In this document: positions 1 through 8,715 of the stretch, piece after piece
Layout of the letters: every line of letters begins with the position of its first letter
How positions within the stretch are numbered: the first letter of the stretch is position 1
NCBI GenBank assembly: GCA_017467535.1
Contig: JAFUST010000034.1
Coordinates: forward strand, 1-64,000
Reading direction: 5' to 3'
DNA length: 64,000 nt
From: Prevotella sp.
GTDB lineage: Bacteria; Bacteroidota; Bacteroidia; Bacteroidales; Bacteroidaceae
Notes under the pieces: model-generated
Told to the model about the DNA's origin: nothing
Seen by the model: only the letters and a program-made list of their open reading frames with translations
Database searches by the model: none
Position numbers and translations under genes: made by a program

Positions 1-201
1 ATCTTGGTCGACCCTACAAGAGCCGATGATATCACGAACGCCCTCATACGATTAGAGACTGATGAGACTTTCCTTCAACAACAAAAATCATGGGGGCTCC
101 GACGTGCTCAACTATTCTCTTGGCGCAAGACAACCGAGCAACTGCTGGAACTCTATCAGGAAGTGATGAGGGAGAAGGGAGAAGTGATAAGTGATGAGTG
201 A
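1..201 (+). CDS. Glycosyltransferase C-terminus (partial, cut by window start)
   Basis: Open from base 1, so only the last 66 codons are here. The visible residues (VDPTRADDITNALIRLETD, then a long amphipathic helix with FSWRKTTEQLLELY) match the usual end of GT-B fold, family 4 glycosyltransferases, where a 'DP...I..AI..L..D' segment precedes a helix with 'SW...A....'. The donor and acceptor cannot be inferred from this fragment. The last codons (REKGEVISDE) are read from a GA-rich direct repeat that continues past the stop, so the C-terminal tail was probably set by repeat expansion. Confidence 0.6.
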   Translation: MLVDPTRADDITNALIRLETDETFLQQQKSWGLRRAQLFSWRKTTEQLLELYQEVMREKGEVISDE

Positions 202-278
202 TAAGTGAAAAGGGAAAAGGGAGAAGGGAGAAGTGATAAGTGATGAGTGATAAGTGAAAAGGGAAAAGGGAGAAGTGA
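181..278. repeat. 49-bp GA-rich direct repeat, two copies
   Basis: Positions 181-229 and 230-278 carry nearly identical units built from GAAGTGATAAGTGATGAG-type and AAAAGGGAAAAGG-type words. The first copy contains the stop codon of the upstream glycosyltransferase. A third partial copy runs to about 291, into the end of the next gene on the minus strand. Confidence 0.85.
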
Positions 279-282
279 TGAG

Positions 283-630
283 TTAGAAGTCTTCGCCGAA
301 CAGACTGAGCGAGAGGTCCTGCTGGGGCTTCTCGCTTTCTGCTTCCTCAGTGGGTTGCTCATCTCGGAAGTCGAGCATCAACTGGCGGGCATCAGCCGAC
401 CCCTGCGTGTTCAGACGGTAGTAGCCACGGCGACCGGTGCTCTCGATGAGCGACTGGGGCGACTTGCTGTTGCGGAGCAGATACTGCTGCACCTGTTGGT
501 GCACCTCCTGCAAGTCGGGCTGGACGAACAGCGTACAGTTCAGGTTGTAGATATGCTTGGCCAGCAGCGACACACTGATGCCCCGCTCACCCACATCTGA
601 CAGTATGTGCAATATCTGCTGTTCGTACAT
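283..630 (-). CDS. Conserved hypothetical protein, probable winged-helix fold
   Basis: Encodes 115 residues, without signal peptide or membrane segment. The first half (MYEQQILHILSDVGERG, then LLAKHIYN) reads like a winged-helix N-terminus, with a possible wing at STGRRGYYRLN around residues 64-74. The tail is acidic and glutamine-rich and ends in LSLFGEDF. I recognise no named family; a small cytoplasmic DNA-binding or regulatory protein is inferred. It lies downstream of the DUF2582-like gene on the same strand, separated by a strong hairpin terminator, so it probably has its own promoter. Confidence 0.6.
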   Translation of the reverse strand: MYEQQILHILSDVGERGISVSLLAKHIYNLNCTLFVQPDLQEVHQQVQQYLLRNSKSPQSLIESTGRRGYYRLNTQGSADARQLMLDFRDEQPTEEAESEKPQQDLSLSLFGEDF

Positions 631-651
631 AGGGATAAAAAGTAGAAAAAA

Positions 652-676
652 GGTCGGTAAACTGTGCTTACCGACC
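652..676 (-). terminator. Intrinsic terminator of the DUF2582-like gene
   Basis: A perfect 9-bp stem (GGTCGGTAA / TTACCGACC) with a 7-nt loop. On the minus strand it is followed by a run of six T, directly after the gene that ends at 701. Confidence 0.85.
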
Positions 677-700
677 CTTTTTTATATTTTCTGCTGTGTC

Positions 701-1009
701 TTAGGCCAGGACAATCTTGTTGTCCTCAGCGCTCTGGAGTTTGCCCTCCTTGAAGAGCCATCCGAGACCGAGCAGAGTCTCTTCCTCTGAAATCTTTGCA
801 GCCTTGGCAATCTCCTTTACTGTGAGAGCCTTCTCTGCTGCTGCCAGTGCCTGATAAACATCTCCAGCCTTGAAACCAATGTTCTCGGCGTTAACTGCAA
901 CTGCGGCCTTCTCCACCTTCACGGCTGCGGCCTTCTTGGTTGTGGTTGACTTCTTGGCTGCGGTCTCCTTCACCTCAGCAGCCTTCTTTGTTGCTTTCTT
1001 TTCTGCCAT
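701..1009 (-). CDS. Winged-helix DUF2582-like protein with Lys/Ala-rich histone-like tail
   Basis: Encodes 102 residues. Residues 1-38 are almost entirely Lys, Ala, Thr and Glu in short repeats (AEKKATKKAAE, KKSTTTKKAAA), like the tails of bacterial histone H1-like proteins. Residues 43-102 form a compact domain (IGFKAGDVYQALAAAEKA, ISEEETLLGLGWLFKEGK) matching the DUF2582 winged-helix family, including the characteristic GLGWL.KEGK segment. A nucleoid or DNA-binding role is inferred from the basic tail plus winged helix. A TACTTTTG promoter box lies about 50 bp upstream and a strong terminator follows. Confidence 0.75.
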   Translation of the reverse strand: MAEKKATKKAAEVKETAAKKSTTTKKAAAVKVEKAAVAVNAENIGFKAGDVYQALAAAEKALTVKEIAKAAKISEEETLLGLGWLFKEGKLQSAEDNKIVLA

Positions 1010-1058
1010 AATGCTTAAAATATTAATACTATTGAAGTTGAATGTTTCAATTCTTTTG

Positions 1059-1066
1059 CAAAAGTA
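1059..1066 (-). promoter_or_regulatory. -7 box (TACTTTTG) for the winged-helix gene
   Basis: Matches the Bacteroidetes TAnnTTTG consensus, 50 bp upstream of the start at 1009 on the minus strand. Confidence 0.55.
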
Positions 1067-1121
1067 CTACTTTTCAGCAAGACAAGTTATTGATTCAGAG
1101 CAATTTCTTTCAATTTGTAAA

Positions 1122-2882
1122 TTATTCTTGATGTAAATCAACCTTCAACTGTAATTCATCCAGTTGTTTGGGGTCTAACTCGCCTGGAGCATCCAGCATC
1201 ACGTCGCGGCCGGAATTGTTCTTCGGGAAGGCTATGCAGTCGCGGATGCTGTCGAGGCCGGCCATGAGGCTGACGAAGCGGTCGAGACCAAAGGCGAGAC
1301 CTGCATGGGGCGGTGCGCCGTACTTGAAGGCGTTGATGAGGAAGCCAAACTGAGCCATGGCCCGTTCGGGGGTGAAGCCCAGAATCTGGAACATCTTCTC
1401 CTGCAACTTGCCATCGTGGATACGCAGCGATCCGCCTCCGACTTCAACACCGTTGCACACGAAGTCGTAAGCCACGGCACGCACTTTCTCGGGAGCCGTG
1501 TCGAGCAGAGGAATATCGTCGGGATTGGGCATCGTGAACGGGTGGTGGGTAGCCATCAAGCGCTGCTCCTCGTCGCTCCACTCGAAGAGGGGGAAGTCGA
1601 CGATCCAGAGGCAGACGAACTTGTCCTTGTCGCGCAATCCGAGGCGGTCGCCCATCTCCAGACGCAGCGTGCAGAGTTGAACGCGGGTCTTGTTGGCATT
1701 GTCGCCACTGAGAATCAGCAACAGGTCACCATCTTTGGCGCCACAGGCTTCTTTCACCTTCTGCCATACTTCCGGCTCGTAGAACTTGTCGATGCTCGAC
1801 TTCACCGTGCCGTCGGCATTGAACTTCACATAGACCAGTCCCTTAGCACCTACCTGCGGACGTTTCACGAAGTCGGTCAGTTGGTCGAGTTGCTTGCGGG
1901 TATAGTCGGCAGCACCAGGTACGCAGATGCCACCAATATAGTTGGCCTCGTTGAAGACGGGGAACGTGCCCGTGCCCTTCAACTGGTCCATCAGTTCCAC
2001 AAACTCCATGCCGAAACGCAGGTCGGGCTTGTCGGAGCCAAAGCGACGCATGGCCTCATGCCATGTCATGCGCTGCAGCGGGGGCAACTCGATGCCGCGA
2101 ATCTCCTTGAACAGATGGCGGGCCAGATCCTCGAAGACCTGCAACACGTCCTCCTGCTCGACAAACGACATTTCGCAGTCGATCTGCGTGAACTCTGGCT
2201 GGCGGTCGGCGCGCAGGTCCTCATCGCGGAAGCACTTGGCAATCTGGAAGTAACGATCGAAGCCGCTGACCATAAGCAACTGCTTAAGCGTCTGCGGGCT
2301 CTGCGGCAGGGCATAGAACTGACCGGGATTCATGCGGCTGGGCACCACGAAGTCGCGGGCTCCCTCAGGGGTGCTACCTATCAATATAGGTGTCTCCACC
2401 TCGATGAAATTGAGTGAGTCGAGGAAGTTGCGGATGAGGATGGTCATCTTGTGGCGCAACTCCAGATTCTTGCGAACGGCGGAGCGGCGCAAGTCCAGAT
2501 AGCGGTACTTCATGCGGATGTCGTCACCGCCATCGGTATTGTCCTCGATGGTGAAGGGCGGTGTGAGACTCTCGCTCAGGATATTGAGTTGAGAGACAAA
2601 CACCTCGATATCGCCTGTAGGCATCTTCGGGTTCTTCGACTGGCGTTCGCTGACCTTTCCCACAACCTGGATGCAAAATTCGCGTCCCAGTTTGTTGGCA
2701 CGCTCGCAGAGAGCGGCATCGTCAGACTCGTCGAACACCAACTGTGTAATTCCATAGCGGTCACGCAGATCGACGAAGGTCATGCCGCCCATCTTTCTCG
2801 TGCGCTGTACCCATCCGGCCAGCGTCACCTGCTGTCCGGCATCGGCGAGACGTAACTCACCGCAAGTTTTTGTTCTATACAT
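1122..2882 (-). CDS. aspS: Aspartyl-tRNA synthetase
   Basis: Charges tRNA-Asp with aspartate in the cytoplasm. The 586 residues are the full bacterial length: an N-terminal OB-fold anticodon domain ([40 protein letters not shown]), a class II catalytic core with motif 2 ([18 protein letters not shown], about residue 220), a bacterial GAD insertion in the middle, and motif 3 ([15 protein letters not shown], about residue 525) followed by the expected FPKN segment. The start is chosen because homologues begin with this MYRT(K/H)xCGELR sequence. A TATCTTTG box lies 35 bp upstream. Transcribed alone; it converges with nothing. Confidence 0.97.
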   Translation of the reverse strand: MYRTKTCGELRLADAGQQVTLAGWVQRTRKMGGMTFVDLRDRYGITQLVFDESDDAALCERANKLGREFCIQVVGKVSERQSKNPKMPTGDIEVFVSQLNILSESLTPPFTIEDNTDGGDDIRMKYRYLDLRRSAVRKNLELRHKMTILIRNFLDSLNFIEVETPILIGSTPEGARDFVVPSRMNPGQFYALPQSPQTLKQLLMVSGFDRYFQIAKCFRDEDLRADRQPEFTQIDCEMSFVEQEDVLQVFEDLARHLFKEIRGIELPPLQRMTWHEAMRRFGSDKPDLRFGMEFVELMDQLKGTGTFPVFNEANYIGGICVPGAADYTRKQLDQLTDFVKRPQVGAKGLVYVKFNADGTVKSSIDKFYEPEVWQKVKEACGAKDGDLLLILSGDNANKTRVQLCTLRLEMGDRLGLRDKDKFVCLWIVDFPLFEWSDEEQRLMATHHPFTMPNPDDIPLLDTAPEKVRAVAYDFVCNGVEVGGGSLRIHDGKLQEKMFQILGFTPERAMAQFGFLINAFKYGAPPHAGLAFGLDRFVSLMAGLDSIRDCIAFPKNNSGRDVMLDAPGELDPKQLDELQLKVDLHQE

Positions 2883-2916
2883 CTTTTATTTTGAGTGTTT
2901 TGTTTCTTACGAGGTG

Positions 2917-2924
2917 CAAAGATA
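2917..2924 (-). promoter_or_regulatory. -7 box (TATCTTTG) for aspS
   Basis: TATCTTTG on the minus strand, 35 bp before the aspS start. Confidence 0.65.
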
Positions 2925-2984
2925 CACACTTTTCACCAAAAAGCATCAACTTTTGGGTTAAAATTGCAAAAGTATACCGAGAAC

Positions 2985-3887
2985 TTACACACTGTGATAC
3001 TTGATCAACCCCTCCATAGGACTCTTGATGACCTGTCCGATATGGAAGCCCTCCTGTCCGGCAGCCTGAGTCAGCAGTTCCAGATACTGATAGGCCATGC
3101 TGCCCACGAAGTGGACTGGGAGGTCCTGGCGCTGATAGGGCACAATGTTGACCCGGAAGAAACGTCGGAAGTTCTCTACCACCAAGTCGCGAAGCAGGGG
3201 ATTGTCCAGATGCTCATATATATATAAAGAGGTGGAAGCCAGAAAACGGTTGGCCAATGACTCACGATAGACACGGTTGATGATATCCGCCTGAGTGAGT
3301 TTGGTCTCAGCCAAATATCCATCGCGGACATCGGCAAAGGCCGGGTTCTTGAAGATGGCATTCATGAACAGTCGGCCCAGGACGGCACCGCTGCCCTCGT
3401 CGCCGAGGATATAGCCCAGGGCAGGCGTGTTCTGCACAATGTCGTTGCCGTCGTAAAGGCAACTGTTGGCCCCAGTCCCCAGAATGCAGGCAATACCCGG
3501 TTCATGCTGACAGAGGGCACGCGCCGCAGCCATCAGATCGCTCTTCACGCTGATTTTCTCCGCCTGAAAGAACTGTGACAGCAACTGCTTCATAACCGGA
3601 GCCTGAACAGGTGTGCAGCCACTGCCATAGAAGAACACCTCAACCTGGGAGAGCGAGGGCAACTCAAGGGCGCCAGCATTGATCATGGAGACACGGGAAA
3701 ACGAGGACAACTGCTGCATCATCTCCTGACCAAGAATCTGTCGGATGACGTCTGGTGCCTGGTGTATCGGATTGATGCCTTGCGTCTGAAAGGTCGAAAC
3801 TACATCCCAGCGGGTGGGATAAGGAGAAAAGAGGAGCGTCCAATCTGTCTTGGTACCGCCGCTGTCTGCAATCAATATCATACTCAT
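2985..3887 (-). CDS. BadF/BadG-type ATPase, probable N-acetylglucosamine kinase
   Basis: Encodes 300 residues with an ASKHA sugar-kinase fold. The phosphate-1 loop is visible at the N-terminus (IADSGGTKTDWTLL), the second domain starts with GTGANSCLYDG (about residue 137) and is followed by GDEGSGAVLGRLFM (about residue 154), as in Bacteroidetes N-acetylglucosamine kinases. It probably phosphorylates an amino sugar in the cytoplasm, feeding amino-sugar or peptidoglycan recycling; the exact substrate is inferred. A TAATTTTG box (3914-3921) precedes it. Starting three codons later at MILIADSGG is possible. Confidence 0.8.
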   Translation of the reverse strand: MSMILIADSGGTKTDWTLLFSPYPTRWDVVSTFQTQGINPIHQAPDVIRQILGQEMMQQLSSFSRVSMINAGALELPSLSQVEVFFYGSGCTPVQAPVMKQLLSQFFQAEKISVKSDLMAAARALCQHEPGIACILGTGANSCLYDGNDIVQNTPALGYILGDEGSGAVLGRLFMNAIFKNPAFADVRDGYLAETKLTQADIINRVYRESLANRFLASTSLYIYEHLDNPLLRDLVVENFRRFFRVNIVPYQRQDLPVHFVGSMAYQYLELLTQAAGQEGFHIGQVIKSPMEGLIKYHSV

Positions 3888-3913
3888 ATACTCATCTTGT
3901 ATTTAATGATATG

Positions 3914-3921
3914 CAAAATTA
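3914..3921 (-). promoter_or_regulatory. -7 box (TAATTTTG) for the sugar kinase
   Basis: Fits TAnnTTTG on the minus strand, 27 bp before the start at 3887. Confidence 0.5.
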
Positions 3922-4007
3922 CAGAAAAAACGCGAAGAGCGAACAACGAAACGAGTTAAAGGGAGTTAAAGGATGAGCATTTTGCTCGCGAAATCAACAA
4001 AAACCAT

Positions 4008-4015
4008 TATCTTTG
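4008..4015 (+). promoter_or_regulatory. -7 box (TATCTTTG) for the GH105/88 gene
   Basis: TATCTTTG 27 bp upstream of the start at 4043. A TTTG lies further upstream at 3981-3984, a little beyond the ideal -33 spacing. Confidence 0.6.
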
Positions 4016-4042
4016 TACCATCATTAAAATACTAAGACAAAG

Positions 4043-5218
4043 ATGAAAAAGATTTTCTCCCTGATTCTTGCCTGTACTATGGGGCTGACCCTGACAGCAC
4101 AGACTACTGCCGACGAGGTGCTCAACGTGACCCGCAAGGCCAACGACTATTTCATGGCCAAGTATGCCGACCCCACCGTGCCGACCAACTGGAAAAAGAT
4201 CCGCCCGTCGAGTCTGTGGACACGTGCCGTTTACTACGAAGGTCTGATGGCACTCTACGACATAGACCCGCAGCAGCGCTATCTGGACTACACCGACCAG
4301 TGGGCCAACTTCCACCAGTGGACGCCACGCAACGGCATCAACACCTGCGATGCTGACGACCAGTGTTGTGCCCAGACCTACCTGATTCGCTACCAGCAGA
4401 CCGGCGATGAGCGGATGATGGTGAAGGTGCGCGAAAACCTGGATCACCAGATGGTGACGCCCAACGAGAAGAAAAATGCCACGGCCAAGACCGCAAGCAC
4501 TCAGTCATCGCTCTACGGTTGGTGGACCTGGATTGACGCCATCCAGATGGCCATGCCCATCTATATGCAGATGTACAAGATTACCGGCGAAGCCAAGTAT
4601 CGCGACCACGGCATGAAGATGTATCGCTGGAGCCGCAACGAGTGCGGTGGCGGTCTGTTCAACCTGAAGGACGGCCTGTGGTGGCGCGATGCTGACTATG
4701 TGCCTCCCTACAAGGAACCAGACGGAAAGGACTGCTACTGGTCGAGAGGCAACGGCTGGGTGTATGCCGCCCTGGTGCGCTGCATGAACGAACTGCCCAA
4801 GAAGGACAAGGCCTACAAGGAACTGAAAAAGGACTTCCTGATGATGAGCGAGGGCCTGAGGAAATGTCAGCGTGAGGATGGTTTCTGGAATCCCAGTCTG
4901 GTGTCGACCAACTACGCCATGCCGGAGACCAGCGGCACGGCCCTCTTCCTCTACGGCATCTGCTGGGGCATCGAGCAGGGCTACCTGAAGGCCGACGTAT
5001 ACCGCCCCATTGCCGACAAGGCTTGGGAGGCCATGGTGCGTGATGCTGTCCACCCCGACGGTTTCCTGGGCTGGATGCAGGGAACAGGCAAAGACCCTTC
5101 GGCTGGCCAGCCACTGAGTTACACCCGCATTCCCGATTTCGAGGACTACGGCACGGGCTGCTTCCTGCTGGGAGCAACAGAATATTTTAAACTTTTGAAG
5201 AGTTCAAACGTCAAATAG
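4043..5218 (+). CDS. Glycoside hydrolase family 105/88, unsaturated uronyl hydrolase
   Basis: Removes unsaturated uronic acid residues left by polysaccharide lyases, as the YteR/YesR and UGL families do in pectin or glycosaminoglycan breakdown. The 391 residues start with a signal peptide (MKKIFSLILACTMGLTLTAQ), so the enzyme is periplasmic or surface. An (alpha/alpha)6 barrel is suggested by repeated aromatic segments (LWTRAVYYEGLMALYDI, DDQCCAQTYLIRYQQTGD, YGWWTWIDAIQMAMP, YWSRGNGWVYAALVRCMNELP). NTCDADDQC carries the family's conserved Asp region and RGNGW is a GH105 hallmark. No lyase or SusCD pair is adjacent, so the substrate is open. DUF1573 follows after 32 bp. Confidence 0.87.
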   Translation: MKKIFSLILACTMGLTLTAQTTADEVLNVTRKANDYFMAKYADPTVPTNWKKIRPSSLWTRAVYYEGLMALYDIDPQQRYLDYTDQWANFHQWTPRNGINTCDADDQCCAQTYLIRYQQTGDERMMVKVRENLDHQMVTPNEKKNATAKTASTQSSLYGWWTWIDAIQMAMPIYMQMYKITGEAKYRDHGMKMYRWSRNECGGGLFNLKDGLWWRDADYVPPYKEPDGKDCYWSRGNGWVYAALVRCMNELPKKDKAYKELKKDFLMMSEGLRKCQREDGFWNPSLVSTNYAMPETSGTALFLYGICWGIEQGYLKADVYRPIADKAWEAMVRDAVHPDGFLGWMQGTGKDPSAGQPLSYTRIPDFEDYGTGCFLLGATEYFKLLKSSNVK

Positions 5219-5250
5219 GTATAGAACCATCAAATAAAAAGACTGAAAAT

Positions 5251-5640
5251 ATGAAGAAACTGTTACTTTTAACCATGATGCTGCTTGGCGGAATGACATT
5301 TGCCATGGCCCAGAAGCAGGCAGAGATTAAGTTTGACAAGGTGACACACAACTTCGGCTCATTCTCAGAGAAGGAGCCTGTAGTCAGTTGCATCTTCACG
5401 TTCGAGAATGTGGGAGAGACGCCACTGGTCATCAACCAGGCCATCGCCTCTTGTGGCTGCACGGTGCCCGAATACACCAAAGACCCCATCAAGCCGGGTG
5501 AGAAGGGCCAGATCAAAGTGACCTACAATGGTACAGGCAAATACCCCGGACACTTCAAGAAGTCTATCACCGTCAGAACCAATGGTGTCGTTGAGATGAC
5601 TCGCCTCTACATTGAAGGTGACATGGAAGAAGCGAAATGA
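5251..5640 (+). CDS. DUF1573 secreted protein
   Basis: Encodes 129 residues with a clear signal peptide (MKKLLLLTMMLLGGMTFAMA). The mature part is one Ig-like DUF1573 domain: 'FDKVTHNFGSFSEKEPV', 'FENVGETPLVINQAIASCGC' and 'YTKDPIKPGEKGQIKVTYN' are the family landmarks, including the conserved CGC. These periplasmic or surface proteins are common in Bacteroidetes and their role is not established. It lies 32 bp after the GH105/88 gene on the same strand and may share its transcript. A strong bidirectional terminator follows. Confidence 0.88.
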   Translation: MKKLLLLTMMLLGGMTFAMAQKQAEIKFDKVTHNFGSFSEKEPVVSCIFTFENVGETPLVINQAIASCGCTVPEYTKDPIKPGEKGQIKVTYNGTGKYPGHFKKSITVRTNGVVEMTRLYIEGDMEEAK

Positions 5641-5666
5641 CAAAAGAAAAGGTGATAAAGAAAAAT

Positions 5667-5690
5667 AAAGGTGGTCTGTCGACCACCTTT
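5667..5690. terminator. Bidirectional terminator between the DUF1573 gene and rny
   Basis: A perfect 10-bp stem (AAAGGTGGTC / GACCACCTTT) with loop TGTC and T-rich DNA on both outer sides. It sits between two convergent genes and can serve both. Confidence 0.85.
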
Positions 5691-5701
5691 ATTTATTTTA
5701 C

Positions 5702-7243
5702 TTATTTTGCATAAGCGACGCTTCGTGTCTCGCGGATGACCGTGATCTTCACTTGTCCGGGATAGGTCATCTCGTTCTGAATCTTTGTGGCAATCTCGCC
5801 GCTGAGAGCCTCGGTCTCGGCATCGTCCATCTTGTCGGCACCGACGATGACTCGCAGTTCGCGACCTGCCTGGATGGCATAGGTCTTGGTGACGCCGGGA
5901 TAACTCATGGCGATGGCCTCGAGGTCGTTCAGACGCTTGATGTAAGCCTCGACAATTTCACGACGGGCACCAGGACGGGCACCGCTGATGGCATCGCAGA
6001 CCTGAACGATGGGAGCCAGCAACGTCTGCATCTCCATCTCATCGTGGTGGGCACCAATGGCATTGCAGATATCGGGTTTCTCCTTATATTTCTCTGCTAT
6101 CTTGGCACCATAGAGGGCATGGGGCATCTCGCTCTCCTCATCGGGCACCTTGCCGATGTCGTGCAACAGGCCGGCACGCTTGGCTTTCTTGGGATTCAGG
6201 CCCAACTCTGAGGCCATGACTGCACAGAGGTTGGCAGTCTCACGGGCATGCTGCAGCAGGTTCTGACCATAACTGCTGCGATACTTCATCTTACCGATGA
6301 TGCGCACCAGTTCGGGATGCAAGCCATGAATACCCAGGTCGATGGCGGTACGCTTGCCAGTCTCGATAATCTCGTTTTCCAACTGCTTCTTCACCTTGGC
6401 CACCACTTCCTCGATACGGGCAGGATGGATGCGGCCGTCGCTGACCAACTGGTGGAGAGCCAGACGGCATACCTCACGACGGACGGGGTCGAAACCGGAA
6501 ATGACGATAGCCTCGGGGGTATCGTCCACCACAATCTCAACGCCGCAGGCAGCCTCGAGTGCACGAATATTGCGGCCCTCACGACCAATGACACGACCCT
6601 TTACATCGTCGTTTTCGATATGGAAAACGGAAACGCTGTTCTCTATAGCCGTCTCAGTAGCCACACGCTGGATGGTCTGGGTGACAATCTTCTTGGCCTG
6701 AGCGTTGGCGTTGAGTTTAGCCTCGTCCATAATCTCGTTGATGTAACTGGCTGCCTGCGTCTTGGCCTCATCCTTCAGCGACTCCACCAGACGGTTGCGA
6801 GCCTCCTCGGCACTCAGCCCAGAGAGTTCCTCCAGTTTCTCACGCTCCTTCTGCTGCATCTTGCCCAGTTCGTCCTGCTTCAGTGCCAGTGCCTTCTTCT
6901 CGTTGTCGATACGCTGCTGCTGGTTGTCCAGATCATTCTTACGACGACCCAGTTCGTCCTGACGCTGATTGAGCGAAATCTCGCGCTGCTTCAGGCGGTT
7001 CTCGCTCTGCTGGATGTGCTGGTTGCGCTGCTGCACCTCCTTCTCCAGTTCGCTCTTCTTGTTCAGGAACTTCTCCTTGACTTCAAGCAGTTTTTTCTCC
7101 TTGATGACCTCTGCCTCCTTCTCGGCGGCATCGACCATCGCATTGTATTTCCCCTTGACGACCTTGAGGAAAATGAAATATCCGCACGCCACACCTAAGA
7201 CCAGCGCAGCCACGGCAATCAGAATCACATAAATTAAATCCAT
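5702..7243 (-). CDS. rny: Ribonuclease Y
   Basis: Membrane-anchored endoribonuclease that initiates mRNA decay. The 513 residues show the full family layout: an N-terminal membrane helix ([20 protein letters not shown]), a long Lys/Glu/Gln coiled coil (about 30-150), a KH RNA-binding domain with [15 protein letters not shown] (about 215-230), and an HD domain with the metal-binding [12 protein letters not shown] (about residue 360) and GAHHDEME. It lies 31 bp downstream of zapA on the same strand and probably belongs to the coiled-coil/zapA transcription unit. Confidence 0.96.
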   Translation of the reverse strand: MDLIYVILIAVAALVLGVACGYFIFLKVVKGKYNAMVDAAEKEAEVIKEKKLLEVKEKFLNKKSELEKEVQQRNQHIQQSENRLKQREISLNQRQDELGRRKNDLDNQQQRIDNEKKALALKQDELGKMQQKEREKLEELSGLSAEEARNRLVESLKDEAKTQAASYINEIMDEAKLNANAQAKKIVTQTIQRVATETAIENSVSVFHIENDDVKGRVIGREGRNIRALEAACGVEIVVDDTPEAIVISGFDPVRREVCRLALHQLVSDGRIHPARIEEVVAKVKKQLENEIIETGKRTAIDLGIHGLHPELVRIIGKMKYRSSYGQNLLQHARETANLCAVMASELGLNPKKAKRAGLLHDIGKVPDEESEMPHALYGAKIAEKYKEKPDICNAIGAHHDEMEMQTLLAPIVQVCDAISGARPGARREIVEAYIKRLNDLEAIAMSYPGVTKTYAIQAGRELRVIVGADKMDDAETEALSGEIATKIQNEMTYPGQVKITVIRETRSVAYAK

Positions 7244-7274
7244 AAATATATATATAATGTTAATATTCTTCTCA

Positions 7275-7571
7275 CTATTTCATCGCCTCTTCTATCTCGG
7301 AAGTCAACTGTGAGAGAATATTATCATAAGGAGTCGTATCGTTCTTGCCCATCTCCTTCTCATACCGCAGCGCAATCTCGATGAGCGTCATCAGCGCGAT
7401 GGTATGGTCACTCCTGCGCCCCTTGTAAGCCTGTGCATAGGCTCCATAGCGCTCAGAGATGAGTTTGGCGGCAGCACGATAGTACTCCTCATCGGCACGA
7501 TTGTGGAGCACCATTGCAATCTCTTCGTCGTAGACGTGCAACCTTATATTGAGTTTACTATCCTCTGGCAT
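7275..7571 (-). CDS. zapA: Cell division protein ZapA
   Basis: Binds and bundles FtsZ at the division ring. Encodes 98 residues from the chosen start ([20 protein letters not shown]); a start 24 bp upstream would overlap the preceding gene and add residues not typical of the family. The N-terminal ZapA domain ([10 protein letters not shown]...[19 protein letters not shown]) is followed by a C-terminal helix ([16 protein letters not shown]) that makes the tetramer coiled coil. Its place between a small coiled-coil gene and rny is the usual Bacteroidales order. Confidence 0.9.
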   Translation of the reverse strand: MPEDSKLNIRLHVYDEEIAMVLHNRADEEYYRAAAKLISERYGAYAQAYKGRRSDHTIALMTLIEIALRYEKEMGKNDTTPYDNILSQLTSEIEEAMK

Positions 7572-7581
7572 TTCTCTTCCG

Positions 7582-7878
7582 TTACTTCTCGTCACTCAGG
7601 ACGGCAATGCATTTGTTCACCTCGCGTATCAGATGGGCCAGACGGTCCTTAGCATCCTTCAGGTCGCCATCGGATATTTCCAGCATCCGCGCCATCTTCA
7701 ACGACTGGTAGTCACGCCCTTTCTGAGCCAGTTCTGCCTCGAGCCTTGCAATCTTCTGCTCGTTCTCCTCCAACATCGCATACAACTCTTCATTCTCCTT
7801 CTTCACTTCCTGAAAACGGAGAATCATCTGCCGTACACGTGTCTGGAACGTGGCTAAAACCTTCTCATTCTGAGTCAT
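7582..7878 (-). CDS. Small coiled-coil protein upstream of zapA
   Basis: Encodes 98 residues that are almost entirely coiled coil: heptads run through RVRQMILRFQEVKKENEELYAMLEENEQKIARLEAELAQ (quoted here only as a region, residues about 14-50). The second half (DLKDAKDRLAHLIREVNKC) is also helical. No signal peptide. Ten base pairs separate it from zapA, and a TACCTTTG box lies 18 bp upstream, so it starts the zapA-rny transcription unit. By size and position it could play a ZapB-like role as a ZapA partner; that is inference from context, not from homology. Confidence 0.75.
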   Translation of the reverse strand: MTQNEKVLATFQTRVRQMILRFQEVKKENEELYAMLEENEQKIARLEAELAQKGRDYQSLKMARMLEISDGDLKDAKDRLAHLIREVNKCIAVLSDEK

Positions 7879-7896
7879 GGCTAAACTTTTACTTTA

Positions 7897-7904
7897 CAAA
7901 GGTA
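7897..7904 (-). promoter_or_regulatory. -7 box (TACCTTTG) for the coiled-coil/zapA/rny unit
   Basis: TACCTTTG on the minus strand, 18 bp upstream of the start at 7878. Confidence 0.65.
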
Positions 7905-7957
7905 GGCAAAATTCAGTAAATAGCCCACCCTTATGCCACATATTTAATATTTATTAA

Positions 7958-8587
7958 TCATTTATCGTTCGTTTGCGGCTGCTTTTCCTTCTTTGCCAGC
8001 ATCACGACACGATAAGTGAAGTCGGTGACCCACTTCTCACTGAAGCCCAGCCGCTTATTGTATTCACGCACGGCAACCACTGTCTTCAGCACAGCGGCAT
8101 CCTTGTAGTCGTTCTTCGTGAAGATATCGTGGATGGTCTTCTCCGTCATCGAATAGATCGTCTTCTTGAAGATGCTGGGCAGGCGCAACTTGAACTTCAT
8201 CAGATTGCTGGTCAGCATCATCACATCTTGCACAAAAGCCTGGAACTGGAGCAGGTAAGTCTGCACATCCTGGATCTTCTTGCAGCGGCGGTGGATGCTC
8301 TGGTCAATCTCCTTGAAGAACTGGTCATCCATGTCATACATCTCCTTGAGCATCTTCTTGCAGCGGGCTTTTTCGCCGATGCCCAGTCTGCCGCCCTGAG
8401 TCGGCACACGAAGCGTAGTCTTGAATATGCGCAGGTCGGGCAGCGCATTCAGGTTCGTGATACCAAGGTCGGCTGCCATGACAGCCTGAAAATATACGCG
8501 AATGAGGGTCATGAAGTCCTCCATACCCCCTACTTTTGTCTCTGTTTCAGCCGACTTACGGCCAAATATTTTCTGTAATATTCCCAT
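7958..8587 (-). CDS. Hypothetical cytoplasmic protein
   Basis: Encodes 209 residues from MGILQKIFGRKSAE; an upstream start at 8662 is rejected because it would place the TAACTTTG promoter box inside the gene. The start resembles small basic N-termini (LQKIFGRK). The rest is helical and basic, with many Lys/Arg and Phe (KFKLRLPSIFKKTIYSM, YRVVMLAKKEKQPQ). There is no signal peptide and no recognisable catalytic motif. I do not recognise a family; it looks like a conserved Bacteroidales protein of unknown function. It stands alone, divergent from rmlA. Confidence 0.7.
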   Translation of the reverse strand: MGILQKIFGRKSAETETKVGGMEDFMTLIRVYFQAVMAADLGITNLNALPDLRIFKTTLRVPTQGGRLGIGEKARCKKMLKEMYDMDDQFFKEIDQSIHRRCKKIQDVQTYLLQFQAFVQDVMMLTSNLMKFKLRLPSIFKKTIYSMTEKTIHDIFTKNDYKDAAVLKTVVAVREYNKRLGFSEKWVTDFTYRVVMLAKKEKQPQTNDK

Positions 8588-8607
8588 AGTTTTACTCTTT
8601 CGGGCTG

Positions 8608-8615
8608 CAAAGTTA
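8608..8615 (-). promoter_or_regulatory. -7 box (TAACTTTG) for the gene ending at 7958
   Basis: TAACTTTG on the minus strand 20 bp before the chosen start at 8587. It supports that start over the longer frame. Confidence 0.6.
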
Positions 8616-8679
8616 CACTTTTTTATTGACATTCTAATATTTTTAAGAACAAAAAAGACCATAAAAGAAAAAAAAGTAG

Positions 8680-8687
8680 TACCTTTG
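8680..8687 (+). promoter_or_regulatory. -7 box (TACCTTTG) for rmlA and polysaccharide block one
   Basis: TACCTTTG 28 bp upstream of rmlA, in an A-rich stretch. Confidence 0.65.
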
Positions 8688-8715
8688 CACCCTGTTAAAC
8701 GCTATAGCACTGATT

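Noticed and set aside
701..1009. HU or histone H1-like protein
   Set aside because: Only the tail is histone-like; the folded part is a winged helix of the DUF2582 type.
1305..2417. Long open frame (370 codons) on the plus strand
   Set aside because: Antisense to aspS, whose motifs are all on the other strand; long antisense frames follow from its GC-rich codon use.
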